64,000 nt of DNA from Chrysogorgia sp. JL179-B06 (GCA_035772405.1 JAYKKM010000350.1:1798001-1862000); one strand, 5' to 3'; positions 10,853 through 22,463 are shown, counted from the first letter of the stretch. Made by a program: numbers and translations. The notes: generated by a model not told the origin, from the letters alone.

Positions 10853-11449
10853 TCCCCTCGCACGGTGAGGGCTAGGGTGCTAATATCGACCGGCGTTTAG
10901 TCCCTTATCACGCGAGATGAAAGGCTGATCCTGATCGGGTTTATTTGTTTATATATATATATGATCAACCGTTTCATGCGTGGCATCGGAAAATTTGACC
11001 CTGGTAACTAGATATAGTTTTTCATGCGCGGCATAGAAAATTTGGCCCTGGAAAATAGTCTGCAACAGAACCTGATTGGTCATCTGCATTTGAATTAATA
11101 TTTAAATTGCAACCGTCACATGATTGCGAATGCAAAAATTGAAACGGTTTTTTGGTGCGTTAAATTTGGCGTAATTTAAATTTAAATTGACGCCAGCGCG
11201 ACAAACCGCTTTCCGGAAGAAGCCGCCATTCGCATAAAAACCAGCCATTTCCTCACCAAATCATCGGATGTTACTATAGACATTATCAGCTGATTTCAAG
11301 CCGAAACTGTAGTTTTGAAGGACAAGATAATCAAAGACAGACACAAGTAAAAGGTAAAAGTACTATTATAATTATGTACATTGTGATTGTCACCGACTCA
11401 CCGGTCTGTGTTGAGCAATTAATTTGCCTTTTCTGCATAGTTTTTTTTG

Positions 11450-11492
11450 GTTAGGATAATAGGGTTAGGTTTAGGATTAGGGTTAGGATTTT
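11450..11492 (+). repeat. Degenerate telomere-type repeats
   Basis: Variants of TTAGGG (GGTTAGGA, AGGGTTAGG, TTTAGGATTAGGG) run for about 40 bases. The inverted Helitron copy carries the complementary version at about 47403-47453, so the stretch belongs to the Helitron and does not mark a chromosome end. Confidence 0.8.
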
Positions 11493-12287
11493 GGTGATAT
11501 TTACCCGCATTTCGTTGAATTCTAAGAGACTATAGCGTCGTACGGCTACCGTACGAATAGCCATTACCTTCAGTTCAGTGCTTCACTTTATCGTTTAACT
11601 TTTTGACTTGACTCGCTAATTTTAATGTAATTTAAATAATTGTACACTGTATTGTGTATTTGCTCCAAGCTCCGAAATCTAATAGACACATTTTGAAATA
11701 CTTAACAGAGAGATTTGGGAAAATTTGAAGGTGTGTAATGTTTTGAATTTTCAAAACATATATGTATAATATTTTGACAGTTGGAATTAAATCCATGCAG
11801 TGTAAAATCAGGCTTGGACTGGCCATTGTGCCATCTTGTGCCAGAACAATGGCACTTTGTGGCAGCACAATGGCTGGCTATTGTTCTGGCACAAGGTGGC
11901 ACAATGGCCAGTCCTAGCCTGTTTAAAATATATACCATTTGTTCTTTATAATACTGCAGAATAGTAAGTGGTAGTACATATTTTGGAATTGCATGTACAG
12001 TATGTTTATTATTTGATTAAAATTATAAATACTATATGCTTGATAATTAGCCTATATATACAGTAGTTTAGGGTGAAAAAACATGCATACTATTGCTGTG
12101 TTTATATGACCTGGGCCTGGCCTACAATTTTGTAGCAATAAACAAGCATTACTATGTATACTTGTCAGTGTTAATACTTAATATATACACTGCTGTAGTG
12201 AATAAGGGAGAGCTCGGGGGGAAACAGACGATACAGTACATGGATGATTGTCAAGCAAGCTCATATCCTCAGAAAAATTATTCTGTG

Positions 12288-12580
12288 TCCGGACAGGGAT
12301 AACTTTCTGATTTCCAGTGAGATGCTCTGACCATTGAGCTACCAAGACTCAGATGGTGAGTGAAGGTTACATTGATGTACTGATTCTATTGATATAACAG
12401 CAGTGTATATATTAACACACCCATAGTCATTACTGAAATATATAGTAACTGCTGTGCATAGGCAGTACATATATCAGAATCAGTGCATCATTGTAACCTC
12501 TCTCCATCTGAATCTCGATGGCTCAATGGTTAGAGGCCGTCACTGGCAATAAGAGGGTTATAATTTTTTCAACCAGGAAT
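12288..12580. repeat. Inverted pair of tRNA-like (SINE-type) segments
   Basis: On the minus strand, 12349-12288 reads like a tRNA 5' half (GGTAGCTCAATGGTCAGAGC, an A-box) with a degraded B-box region ending GTCCGGAC. On the plus strand, 12514-12580 reads GATGGCTCAATGGTTAGAG and then GGGTTATAATTTTTT. The bases between the two are also mirrored (GTAACCT, CAGTACATC-type words). This suggests two copies of a tRNA-derived SINE head to head, too decayed to be functional tRNAs. The same pair lies inverted in the copy at 44.8-48.0 kb, and related sequence is at 32320-32640. Confidence 0.5.
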
Positions 12581-14294
12581 ATTATGTTTCTGACGATATG
12601 ATCTTGACGTCCATGTTTTGTATACTGGCATGATTTCATATATAATCTGTGTTTACAGTACTCCATCCATTATGGAACATGTTAGACCTACAGTACTTAG
12701 CTGGCCTATGGGTGACAACTTATTCTGTCAATGTAAAATACAGCTTATTATTATTATGTTCACATTGGGTATGTTGACACTACTATGTGTGTTAGCTAGA
12801 TCATTGTCGACAAGCAGACTAGGCATGGCATTCTGAATATAGGTTATAATATACATGTGCACGGTGATATAATTTAGATACTATAGTGCACAATGCCATA
12901 TATATATGCTTTGTTACATGGCAAATATGGTATCTGCAATCTGCATTAGGCATTATTATTATTAGTAGTAGTATTAATAATAATAATAATACAATAATAT
13001 TTATACAGGATAATATAATATGGGGGTCTTGTTTTCTAACAAATTACAGTTGTTACAAATTTCAACACATATTCACAAATGTACAGTACAATGTTACAAA
13101 AACTAATTTTAACTCAAAAGTTGTATATCCTTCATATATTGTCAATTAAGGCAATAGATAATGGTGCTATAACATGTATGAACAGATTAATTGAAACATG
13201 GAAAATAGCTCTTTACTGGTAGATATGATGTTAAAATGCCATGGAATTTCCTAACTAGCATTACACAATGTAACTTGCTTCTAATACAAGAAGTACAAAA
13301 CTTGGGATTTCTATTAACCAATCCGTTTCAAGTCCCGACTTAGGAAAGATCAGTTTCCCTGACATGCATATAGAGACCTGATTATGACCATCAATATTTA
13401 GTTATCCATATTCCTGCCAGCTCCACATCACAGTAGTCCAATGTGGGTAGAATTATCAACTTACTGTATATAATCTATCCACACCAACAATTGGAGTAGA
13501 ATCCCTAATACATCTTAGTAAATCTAATTTGAATGGACCCCTATACATTTGCACTATGTGCATGCCATCCGTAGACATTTGAACGAATTTGATTTTTTTA
13601 AAGGACACTCATTGTATGATATGCACTTTCTTCCTTCAACAGCCTTTGGTGTCTATATACAAAATACTGTATTGGTTATTTCGTGAGTCATCAATATTGT
13701 GATAAAAGTAATTTCTTTCTTAGTGATTGATGGTAGAAACAGCAGTAGACCCCCACTATTCTGTTGCTAGGTTGAATTGCCCTACCCAGTGGTCCAGGAA
13801 TTATTTTCGCAGCACTAAAAAATTAAAAAGTTTAATGGCTGCATGTATTTATTTTGATGTCCTATGAAACAATTAAATTCAGACAATACAAAGCTCAGAG
13901 ATATTGTCCACTGTAAATTTATTTACTGTAGTTTGGCAAATGAAGTGGCTATTATCTAATTCAAGTAATTTAGAACTAAAATAAGTACTGTAAGTTTCAA
14001 ACAGCAATTAGGCGAGGGGTTGTTGCGTATACGTATTTCCAGTAATTAACTCTAGTTTTTACACCAGGGGTGGATCCAGACTAGTTCAACTAGTTTCCGG
14101 AAATTAGTCACATTTTGATAAAAAATAACAATGCATTACTAATGTTATTTTTATTGATATTTTTTACTTTTCACCGCGCACAGTTGCTTGCACGTCTATT
14201 TTGCTAAATGATAGCCTGTATTATAGGCTTTTGGGGGAGGGCAAAATGGGGCGATAGAGCGCCGCGCGTGGAATAATCGTGTGGAAATTCTCAG

Positions 14295-14425
14295 GCAATT
14301 AGAGTGAACTAGTCAAAACTGTCTCCTATTGGTTAATCGCTTCAAATCAATTAGAGTGAACTAGTCAAAACTGTCTCATATTGGTTAATCGCCTTCAACC
14401 CAATTAGAGTGAACTAGTCATGAAC
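14295..14425. repeat. Tandem repeat, about 57-bp unit, 2.5 copies
   Basis: CAATTAGAGTGAACTAGTCA occurs three times, with AAACTGTCTCxTATTGGTTA between, spaced roughly 55-60 bases apart. Confidence 0.85.
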
Positions 14426-14940
14426 CAGTCAGATCATATAAATACGAAATGCCTCTCGCGTAGTCGCGTGGACAACCAGTTTGTCGAAGGAAGACTGTTT
14501 TCCTTTCAATATAATGGACTTGTTTACCAAACGATTGGCCGGTTTTCAGCTCCCGATAAAATTACGCTATATTCCAAATATCTGGATACCAGACCAGCAG
14601 TTGTTTGTTATTCCTCGAACGTGCGAGGCTGTGGGCTATACGTACCAAGGTTCAGGTTTGAATGGCTTGTGCGCTTCCCTTGGCTTGTTTATTCGAAGAA
14701 ACCATGCCTTTGTTTAATTTTGATGGAGTGAGGGAACAATGGCAACAAATTGAATATTCAAATTATTCAAATCTCCCCTTACGTTCTGGACCAAGTATTG
14801 CAATGGCGGATTTTATGGCCAAATATATGACAAGGCGAGCGCTTTTCCTGCAAGAACGAATTAACGAAAACCGCGAGAAGATGAAGTCCGTCATTAAGAC
14901 CGTGATTTCCTTTGTCAGAGTAATAAGGAAGGAGAGATGA
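14420..14940 (+). other. Overlapping open frames, possibly captured coding sequence
   Basis: Three overlapping plus-strand frames are present. One includes FNIMDLFTKRLAGFQLP and WIPDQQLFVIPRTCEAVGY; another ends with a basic helix-like tail (RINENREKMKSVIKTVI). I do not recognise a family. If this was one gene it needs two frame changes. It lies within the hAT-like element, so transposon capture is possible, and it may equally be chance. Confidence 0.25.
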
Positions 14941-14959
14941 CAACCCAGACGATGCCATC

Positions 14960-15465
14960 TTCCAAGTGTTATTTCAATTTGCTATCCAGATGACCAGATG
15001 CTGAACTAACATGATTTTCAACTATTTAGCCTTCCTAGTTGCTATCCAGATGTTGTACAAACATGATTTTCAACACCTGTATTTGACATTCCTACCTGTC
15101 ATCGAGGTGCTGAACTCACATGATTTTCAACCATTTGACCTTAATATGATTTTCAACTATTTAACATTCCTACCTGCCATCCATGGGCTGAACTAACATG
15201 ATTTTCAACTGTTTGACCTTCCTACTTGCTATCCAGATACTGAACTAACATGATTTTCAACCATTGAACATTCCTACCTGCCATCCAGGGGCTGAACTCA
15301 CATGATTGTCAACTATTTGACCTTCCTACCTGCCATCGAGGTGCTGAACTCACATGATTTTCAACTATTTGACCTTCCTACCTGCCATCGTGGTGCTGAA
15401 CTAACATGATTTTCAACTATTTAATATTCCTACCTGCCATCCAAGGGCTGAACTTAGTGGTGAAC
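14960..15465. repeat. Minisatellite, about 52-bp unit
   Basis: About nine imperfect units contain ACATGATTTTCAACTATTTG, CCTTCCTACCTGCCATC and a GGTGCTGAACT joint. Some units are shortened, giving irregular spacing. The array is wholly inside the hAT-like element. Confidence 0.9.
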
Positions 15466-16118
15466 TGATGCAGCCATTAATTTGAAAACACTACATATAT
15501 ACTGTGCTTTAAATGTTTGAAATTATGGTATTATTTGAAATTAAGGTTAATTTTGAAAAACCAGGTCAGGGTTACTAACTATTATTCATTGTATAACACA
15601 TTTTTACCAGTCACCATCCGACAGTAGAAGTAGTACAAAATTACTGTGTTACAAATTGATTTGCGAGAGGGAATGCAATAATTGAAAAATTGTTCCCATT
15701 GAAGTGTACAATGATGAGGTAGACTATAGTTAGGGTGTTTATGACCTTAATATTTTATATTTACTGTTAAAACTGCCCTCAAAATGCAGGAACTAGCATA
15801 ATTTTCAGAGCCTTAGAAAATCAAAAAAAATTATATAAACATAAATGTCACTCTTCCATAAGTATAAATTACTGTAAAACCCTACTAATTTTTATTCCAA
15901 CTGTAAATTTAGACATGTATTTACGTTTTCTGACCTTCCAGAGTTCTGTAAAATCTTCCCACAAAATGCAGGAAATGGCATTTCAGAGAATCTAGATTTC
16001 AAAATTTTCCGGAGCGGCATGCCCCCTAACCCTCCTGCAAATCTTGTGCTTTTGGTACTCGAGTCTCACGACTTCGGCGTTCGGAAACTAGTCGCAAAAA
16101 TCCCGAGATCCACCCCTG

Positions 16119-16200
16119 TACACTTCCCCCATTGACCAGCGCAATCTAACTTTGATCAATTTTATTCGCTCGTTCGTGACAATAGCCGCAGTTCTCTTTG
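16119..16200 (-). pseudogene. BEL/Pao pol C-terminus, polypurine tract and LTR start
   Basis: On the minus strand this short piece reads KRTAAIVTNERIKLIKV, similar to the basic tail of the other Pao copy (RKAAIAAAKRIK). It is followed by GGGGGAAG and then TGTA, the first bases of the LTR. A purine tract directly before TGT is the expected plus-strand primer and LTR border. The palindrome on one side and the hAT-like element on the other cut it off from the rest. Confidence 0.6.
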
Positions 16201-16639
16201 GTCCAGGAGGACAAGGGGGTATCGTCACCCGAGGAGGGAATTTACGGGAGTTAGTATTTTTGGTCAAATTTAGAGCGCTGATTTCAAAAATCGATGTTAT
16301 ACGGGGAATTAACGGGGCCTTCAGCCTCGTTTTCACGAATTTAGCCTCGTTTTGGTGCAAATTGAGAAAACAGCAAAACAGCATTGTTACTACATGGTAA
16401 ATGTGATAAAAGTTACCAACTGAGATTCAGCATAAATACTTGTTAAAACACTCAAACGACGTTCTGAGAGCGCTTATTATCTCATTTGGGTCCAGCTAAC
16501 GTCATAACTTCGTATCCATGGCCTACCTGCCCGATATTTTCAAGATGGCTGTGGTACCGGCATCTTGAAAAAAAACCGCAATAAAATAAACGTTATTTAG
16601 AATAACTATGGTAAGTTTGTCATATCATTTTTCAAAATT

Positions 16640-17345
16640 CACTGATGTCTTCAATCTCGACATCCATATCATCTTCAAATTCGAATTCATCACATTCAAA
16701 CTCCTCACTTTCTTCATTAAGAGAGCAGCTCGTTCATGTCATCTGGATAAGAGACGTCGCTCCAAACCACTTTTCCATCTGCGTCGACCCATCCATGTCT
16801 CTCGGGGCTCTCTAAATTAATTACCAGGTGGTCTGCCTGTCGAAAGAGGAAGCAACATAAGTTGCTCTCATGATGTGGTAACGCAGGTTGCTTTCACATG
16901 GAGGCATCAGCTGGCTAATGTCTACGATTTTATGATCCTTGTTGAATTTCTGCCAGAAGACTTTCCGTCGAGCGTCGTTGACTGACGTCAGGCGTGGATG
17001 GCCATAAAGAGAGCAGACAAACCTTTCTAATCCTTGCACTAATTCACTGTGTGGTCATGCGACTTCGTCAGCGAGAGAAGCAAATAGATTGACAAACGCG
17101 TTATTCTTCAGTACCGCTTTCCAAATTACTTTCTTTCCCTTTCGAAAGATGTTACATCGATAATTTTTCTGCTTTTCCCATTGCCATTGTCAATCAAAAT
17201 CTGCACATCGAGGAAGTCGTGTCCGAGAAACAAGTCAATAATGTCGATGTCACCAGATGGTGACCGTACCATGACAGATTGACCAGGTTGCAGTGGACTT
17301 GCACGAACAAACGCAACGAGTTTGGCCGTCAGAACAAGATCGAAT
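16640..17345 (-). pseudogene. Left-arm copy of the transposon-associated protein
   Basis: The minus-strand pieces match the right-arm gene: FVRASPLQPGQSVMVRSPSG and IDLFLGHDFLDVQILIDNG, then, after a deletion that removes the HAFSGND segment, LERFVCSLYGHPRLTSVND and WQKFNKDHKIVDISQLMPP. The acidic tail lies in lower-numbered sequence. The deletion and frameshifts inactivate it. Confidence 0.7.
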
Positions 17346-17394
17346 GTAAGAAGATTACCCAACATGACGCAGTTGTATCGCATCAGCTGAAGAG

Positions 17395-18178
17395 TGATCA
17401 CGAGATAGCTGACACCAAACTCATTGCGTTTGTTCGTGCAAGTCCACCGCAACCTGGTCAATCTGTCATGGTACGGTCACCATCTGGTGACATCGACATT
17501 ATTTCCTTGTTTCTGGGACACGACTTCCTCGATGTGCAGATTTTGATTGACAATGGCAATGCCGGGGAAATGCATAAAAATAATCGATGTAACATCTTCC
17601 GAGTCGTCCACGAAGCAGAGAAAAGCACTATTGGGAATGCATGCCTTTTCCGGGAATGACTATGTTTCTTCCTTTTTTCGAAAGGGAAAGAAAGTAATCT
17701 GGAAAGCGGTACTGAAGAATAACACGTTTGTTAATCTATTTGCTTCTCTCGGTGACGAAGTCGCACCAAACAGTGAATTAGTGCAAGGATTAGAAAGGTT
17801 TGTATGCTCTCTGTATGGCCATCCACGCCTGACGTCAGTCAACGACGCTCGGCGGAAAGTCGTCTGGCAGAAATTCAACAACGATCATAAAATCGTAGAC
17901 CTTAGCCTGATGCCTCCATGTGAAAGCAACCTGCGTTACCACATATCATGAGAGCAAATTATGTTGCCTTACTCTTTCGACAGGCAGACCACCTGGTAAT
18001 TAATTTAGAGAGCCCGAGAGACATGGATGGGACGCAGATGGAAAAGTGGTTTGGAGCGACGTCTCGTATCCAGATAACATGAACAGAAAGTGAGGAGTTT
18101 GAATGTGATGAATTCGAATTCGAAGATGATATGGATGTCGAGATCGAAGACATCAGTGAATTTTTAAAAACGGTATGA
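17395..18178 (+). pseudogene. Transposon-associated PIN-like protein, right-arm copy, broken
   Basis: In order, the plus strand gives KLIAFVRASPPQPGQSVMV, RSPSGDIDIISLFLGHDF, LIDNG, then in the next frame KALLGMHAFSGNDYVSSFF and RKGKKVIWKAVLKNN. After these come LERFVCSLYGHPRLTSVND, LMPPCESNLRYHI and a very acidic tail ending at TGA 18178. The SPSGDIDI and HAFSGND blocks resemble the 'SPDTDV ... HALTGCDT' protein that is highly repeated in animal genomes and has PIN-nuclease-like acidic residues; that link is from memory of motifs. Function is unproven. At least three frame changes separate the blocks. Confidence 0.5.
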
Positions 18179-18692
18179 CAAACTTACCATAGTTATTCTA
18201 AAGCGTTTGATTTATTGCTGGTTTTTTTCAAGATGCCGGTATCGCCGCCATCTTGAAAATATCGGGCTGGCAGGCCCATGAATACGAAGTTATAACGTTA
18301 GCTGGACCCAAATGAGATAATAAGCGCTCTCAGAACGTCGTTTGAGTGTTTTAACAAGTATTTATGCTGAATCTCAGATCCAAACGTTGTAGGTTACGAG
18401 GGCGCTATTTAACACCAAAACGAGGCTTTACACCAAAACGAGGTTTAAAATATGTCCTATAATTTATTGCAATTGGTAACTTTTATCACATTTACCATGT
18501 AGTAACAATGCTGTTTTCCTGTTTTCTCAATTTGCACCAAAACGAGGCTACATTCGTGAAAACGAGGCTGAAGGCCCCGTTAATTCCCCCGTATAACATC
18601 GATTTTTGAAATCAGCGCACCAAACTTGACCAAAAACACTAACTCCCGTAAATTCCCTCCTCGGGTGACGATACCCCTTTCTCCTCCTGGAC

Positions 18693-20205
18693 TACTTGCG
18701 TCTTCGGTTTTCTTCTGCCTTTGGTACTTCACCTTCATCCTTTCTCTTTGCGTTCTCCGGCTGTTTTTTGTACTCGTGTTGAATCTCTAAAGGATATAGT
18801 TTCTGTAGAGGTCTCTCAATGTGGTTTCGTTTACCCTTTCTGGCATGAAGAACCTTGTTGTGGCATGAGGAACCTTTCCATCCTTGCCCATTATTAATCG
18901 TTCCACCTTTCCCATTGACCATAATCCTTGTTGTAACTTTGTCTCGTCCCGGATAGAAACAATGTCTCCAACAGCAATGGGAGATATTTTGGAATTCCTT
19001 TTCTTTAGTCGGTGAAACTCACGAAGGTCAGAGAGATACTCCCGTTTCCATCGCTGCCAGAAGTGCTGGATTTTCTTGGCTACATAGACTGCACGTTTGT
19101 TGATTGTTGCATGACTACCAAATTCTTCCTCTTCATCTTGAATTCCTTCGTTGGGCAGCATAAGTAAACGTCTACCAATCACAAGATGTGAGGGGGTGAG
19201 AGACTCTTCAATGTCGTCAACATATGTGTAGGTTAAGGGTCTTGAATTCAAGACTGCTTCTATTTCAGTTACAATGGTAGAAAGTTCGTCGAACGACAAC
19301 ATTGATTTTCCAAGAACCTTTTTCAAGCACAGTTTTACTCCCTTGACCATACGCTCGAAAAATCCTCCCCACCATGGGGACTTTGCGAGGTTGAATCTCC
19401 ATTGAACTCTTTTACTGGTTAGGTAGTTCTGGACAGCTGGTAGATAGAACAATCTTTGAAGGGTCTTCTTCGCCGATTTGAAGGTTTTCGTATTGTCTGA
19501 TACGATTTAAAGTCTTGGAAGACCTCGACGGCTAACAAATCTCCAGAGACAACATGAATGTTCCTGCTTCCAGACTTGGGACAATAAAAAGCGCCACATA
19601 GGTTTTGGTCGGTTCCCGTTCTCCTTTGTCACGAGGCTTGGCATATAGGGGACCAGCGAAATCGACACCAACGCTGCTGAAGCTATGTTCTTCACAAACA
19701 CGAAATGCTGGGAAATCTGGCGAATCTGGCACTGGATAATACTTCCCTTGAACCTTTCTGCAGACAGAGCATCGAAAGAGGACAGCCTTTTTGTCTTCCT
19801 TTGATGATCCAATATCTTGATCGAACCTCAGCCAATGTTTCCTTAAGACCGTTATGTAGAACATCGTCGTGGCATTGGCGTATGATGAGGGTTGTCATTC
19901 AGTGATGGCGAGACAGCAGGGCTGTAAATCTCGAAACGTACAGAAGTTCTGCGTTGTCAAGTCGGCCCCTGCATCTAATAATTCCATCTTCGTCGTTGAA
20001 CAAGCCTAACTGTTTCTCGAGTTGATTTATTTCAACGTTCCGTTGCGCTTCTTTAATCCATAATGTCTCTGCATCTTTAATTTCGGCCATCGTTGGATTT
20101 CCCATGGTTGCAGTCTTTTTTCGAACACGATTAACGAATCTTATTACGTATGCGGTGATGTGTAATAGTCGCTGAAAATTGGAAATTCTGGTAAGTTACG
20201 AGGCT
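18693..20205 (-). pseudogene. BEL/Pao polyprotein: integrase region, decayed
   Basis: From the right, the minus strand reads FVNRVRKK and AETLWIKEAQRNV (connector), CRGRLDNAELL, a zinc-binding His/Cys region with CSVCRKVQG, the first catalytic block VGVDFAGPLY, a second acid in SDNTKTF, and SPWWGGFFERMVKGVK with the terminal Glu. A C-terminal domain follows with VGDIVSIRDE and LYRNYIL. This order is that of BEL/Pao integrases, which insert the cDNA. At least three frame changes and stops disrupt it. The RT is gone: coding similarity stops near 20205. The gene belongs with the LTRs at 22464-22684 and 16122/10662. Confidence 0.85.
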
Positions 20206-20284
20206 GGTGACAATGGATGTTTTCTCTCGCTCGAATTTCATTTCTTTACTACATTCTTGTGAAGGTTGGGTTAGCCCTTCTAAA

Positions 20285-20445
20285 CTGTGCATACATGCCA
20301 CATGCATACAAAGCATGCATGCTTCACATGCATGCTGCATGCATGCAATTTGGCACATTTGCATGCATGCGGGAAATGCATGCATGCAGGGGTTGTATAA
20401 TTCTGCATGGTTGCATGCATACAAATTTGCAAAAATGCATGCACA
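20285..20445. repeat. ATGCATGC word cluster
   Basis: More than a dozen overlapping copies of the palindromes ATGCAT/GCATGC occur in about 160 bases, mixed with CATACA variants. Because every word is its own reverse complement, the stretch can pair with itself in many registers. Confidence 0.9.
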
Positions 20446-20683
20446 TATTTTTAGCAATCTTAAAAATGGAAATCTTCCCATCATTCAGAAACACAAAAAC
20501 TGATTCAATGGCAAATTATTTAATTTCAAATTTATTAAACCCTACCTAAATGATGACAACATTTAAAATATAAACCATTCGTATACAAAGTGCTAAAATA
20601 AAAACCTGATTTGTATTGTTTTCAAATTACCAAATCACTTTAAAACTTATAAAATGCCTTAGCCAGTGTAGAAATACAAATCA

Positions 20684-20843
20684 AATATCTAAAAAGTTTG
20701 GTGTGCTACCGAAATAGCATGTAATTGTCTAACGTTTCAAGTGAAGGCCCTTCGCCCTTCAACTCTCTGACGAAGGGCCTTCACTTGAAATGTTAGACAA
20801 CTTACATGCTATTTCGGTAGTACACCAACCTTTTTAGATACTT
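20684..20843. repeat. Long hairpin (about 72-bp arms, 15-base loop)
   Basis: The left arm runs from AAATATCTAAAAAGTTTGG through GCTACCGAAATAGCATGTAA to AAGTGAAGGCCCTTCG. The right arm is its near-complete reverse complement. Only a few bases differ. It is consistent with a foldback MITE; a microRNA-like precursor is possible but nothing supports it further. Confidence 0.9.
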
Positions 20844-20849
20844 TAAAAC

Positions 20850-22040
20850 ATAGTTAATAATATAATCTTTTCAACCACCAGGTTATTTGAATTGTTGTAA
20901 AGTAGGTTTCATTTATTTTGATATTCATATATTAGTTACTAAACTCAAAATTTTAAGTTACTTAATTAAAGTAATTTGTAATAAGGCAGATTAGTGAATT
21001 AAATAGTGTCAAATGTCAATTTTCACCAAACATGGCAGCAATATCTGAGTAGTCTCAGTCTGTTGCATGGCGGCCTCTTCTAGATTCAATGGCCAACATC
21101 AGGATAGCAGCTATATGTCTTTTGTGAAACATTTGTCCTAAGAAACCTTTAAAAAAAGAGGAAAATTATCAATATTTGTATTTGGTACACTGTCTATAAT
21201 AGCATTTTATACTATATAAAATAATTCATTTTACTGAAATATAATATTTCAGAAAAAGGAATTATATTCAAACATGTAATTCCTTGCAAAATCAAATAAG
21301 TTCTACAAATTTTATGTTTTTGGATGGCTTCTTAGTTCTTTACTATTAGTCTGAAGCAGAGTATAAACTGAAATATATTAAGTACTGCACATGTGTGTTT
21401 AATGATTTAAGTTGCCAATTAGTTGTGAAATTCTGGTCACCGACTCACCCATTTTTTGGTCACACTCACATCCAACAAGATGCAATTTAGGGTCACCCTT
21501 ATCCAAGAAGTTTGAGTGCTGCATAGGCAGATAAATTGGTAATAAATTGGTGTGAATAGGTGATGAACTTCCAATTATGTGACTAACCTAAGAGCCAATC
21601 ATAAATTCAAGGTAAAAAGGCCACTCATGCCGGAATAAAGTTCAAACAGTCCGAAAATTGGCAGGGTTTGCCAGTATCTTTGGTCTGTGGTATCCCGCAT
21701 CAAAAGTCAAAACATGCAAGGTCAATTTGTTTTTGAAAAATAACAATGTATATATTAGTGGAAGTGTTGTAGAAAATAATTAATTTGCATATATGTCAAC
21801 AATGTTTTGCAATTGCAAACTGAATTTGGAATAACCTCTCAACCAAAACAAATTTACAAATAGATTTAACTCGATCTTTGTGGCACAATCAAACACCTCA
21901 AGGAAAAACAGACAGACTGTGCTGTATTATTGATTACAGTATGGAGATAAAGCTAAAATTATGGATCAAGTTTGTAAACTGGAAAGTGCATACATGTGCA
22001 CAGGAACATGGTCACGTATTATATTTAGATAATAATAACT
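20850..22040. other. No recognised gene; former BEL/Pao interior
   Basis: By position this lies between the 5' LTR and the surviving integrase of the nested BEL/Pao element, where gag, protease and RT should be. I see no such motifs; the sequence appears replaced or eroded beyond recognition. Confidence 0.4.
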
Positions 22041-22041
22041 A

Positions 22042-22217
22042 GTTTACAAGCGCAGCGTAAAAACGTGTTATTGTTGCACAAGCTGAATACAGACTTGAAG
22101 GTAGCAAGCAGACTCCACAGAATAGAGATCAGATCAACACTTGATCTACCTTCTCATCAAGTCTGTATTCAGCTTGTGCAATTAACAATTACAGGTTTTT
22201 ACGCTGCGCTTGTAAAC
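22042..22217. mobile_element. Foldback MITE with TA target duplication
   Basis: GTTTACAAGCGCAGCGTAAA at the left is mirrored by TTTACGCTGCGCTTGTAAAC at the right, and the arms continue through GCACAAGCTGAATACAGACTT. TA flanks both sides (22040-22041 and 22218-22219), suggesting mobilisation by a Tc1/mariner-type transposase. Confidence 0.85.
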
Positions 22218-22463
22218 TATAATAAGATGCCGAGTATATTGCAACGACAACAAAATACCCCTAGGACTTAAAATCAAACCTCATCATCTTCGAACATGAG
22301 GCCCGAAGTATCTTCGAACACCCGACGCAATTACTACCCAGTAAAACATAGTTATAATTACTTTACCTCTGTCATTTCGAGTGCTGGTTACATTGAATCT
22401 GTTTCTTGAGGTCAAGCGCCATTTTTCTGAATTCCCGATCGTCCGGCTATCAAAGGACCACTA

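Larger units (their letters stand above)
10853..14042 (+). mobile_element. Non-autonomous Helitron, copy A1 (3190 bp)
   Basis: The element begins TCCCCTCGCAC and ends GCGTATACGTATTTCCAG. It sits exactly between A (10852) and T (14043), the Helitron target rule. The same ends, with the canonical CTAG 3' terminus, are found in copies at 44845-48039 and 23446-25058 and in a fragment starting at 48974. No Rep/helicase frame is inside, so it needs a helper. Contents include a TTAGGG-like stretch, an inverted pair of tRNA-like segments and TTA-rich microsatellites. It interrupts the LTR of the BEL/Pao element. Confidence 0.85.
14065..16118. mobile_element. hAT-like non-autonomous element with CAGGGGTGGATC ends (2054 bp)
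   Basis: The left end CAGGGGTGGATC is mirrored by GATCCACCCCTG at the right end. Inward of both ends are ACTAGTT/AACTAGT words. The 5-bp flank TACAC is repeated at 14060-14064 and 16119-16123. The CAGGG-type terminus suggests the hAT superfamily, although a 5-bp duplication is shorter than the usual 8. No transposase is present. Inside are a 2.5-copy repeat, some overlapping open frames of unknown origin and a 52-bp minisatellite. It is inserted at the first bases of the BEL/Pao 3' LTR. Confidence 0.75.
16201..18692. repeat. Large palindrome (two arms of about 1.15-1.3 kb)
   Basis: The left arm (16201 to about 17332) and right arm (about 17408 to 18692) are inverted copies with a loop of about 75 bases. 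Both outer ends read GTCCAGGAGG inward. The left arm lacks about 80 bases present in the right arm, and other small differences exist, so the arms have aged independently. Each arm carries a copy of the same gene. It interrupts the pol gene of the BEL/Pao element. Confidence 0.9.

Noticed and set aside
11450..11492. TTAGGG-like stretch as a telomere or a chromosome-fusion scar
   Set aside because: It is short, degenerate and repeated in the other Helitron copy, so it travels with the element.
12093..12302. 69-codon frame found identically at 12093-12302 (+) and 46582-46791 (-)
   Set aside because: The identity comes from the two Helitron copies. Composition is not protein-like and the frame spans a tRNA-like segment.
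12514..12580. Functional tRNA gene
   Set aside because: An A-box is visible but the B-box is destroyed and no full cloverleaf forms by eye.
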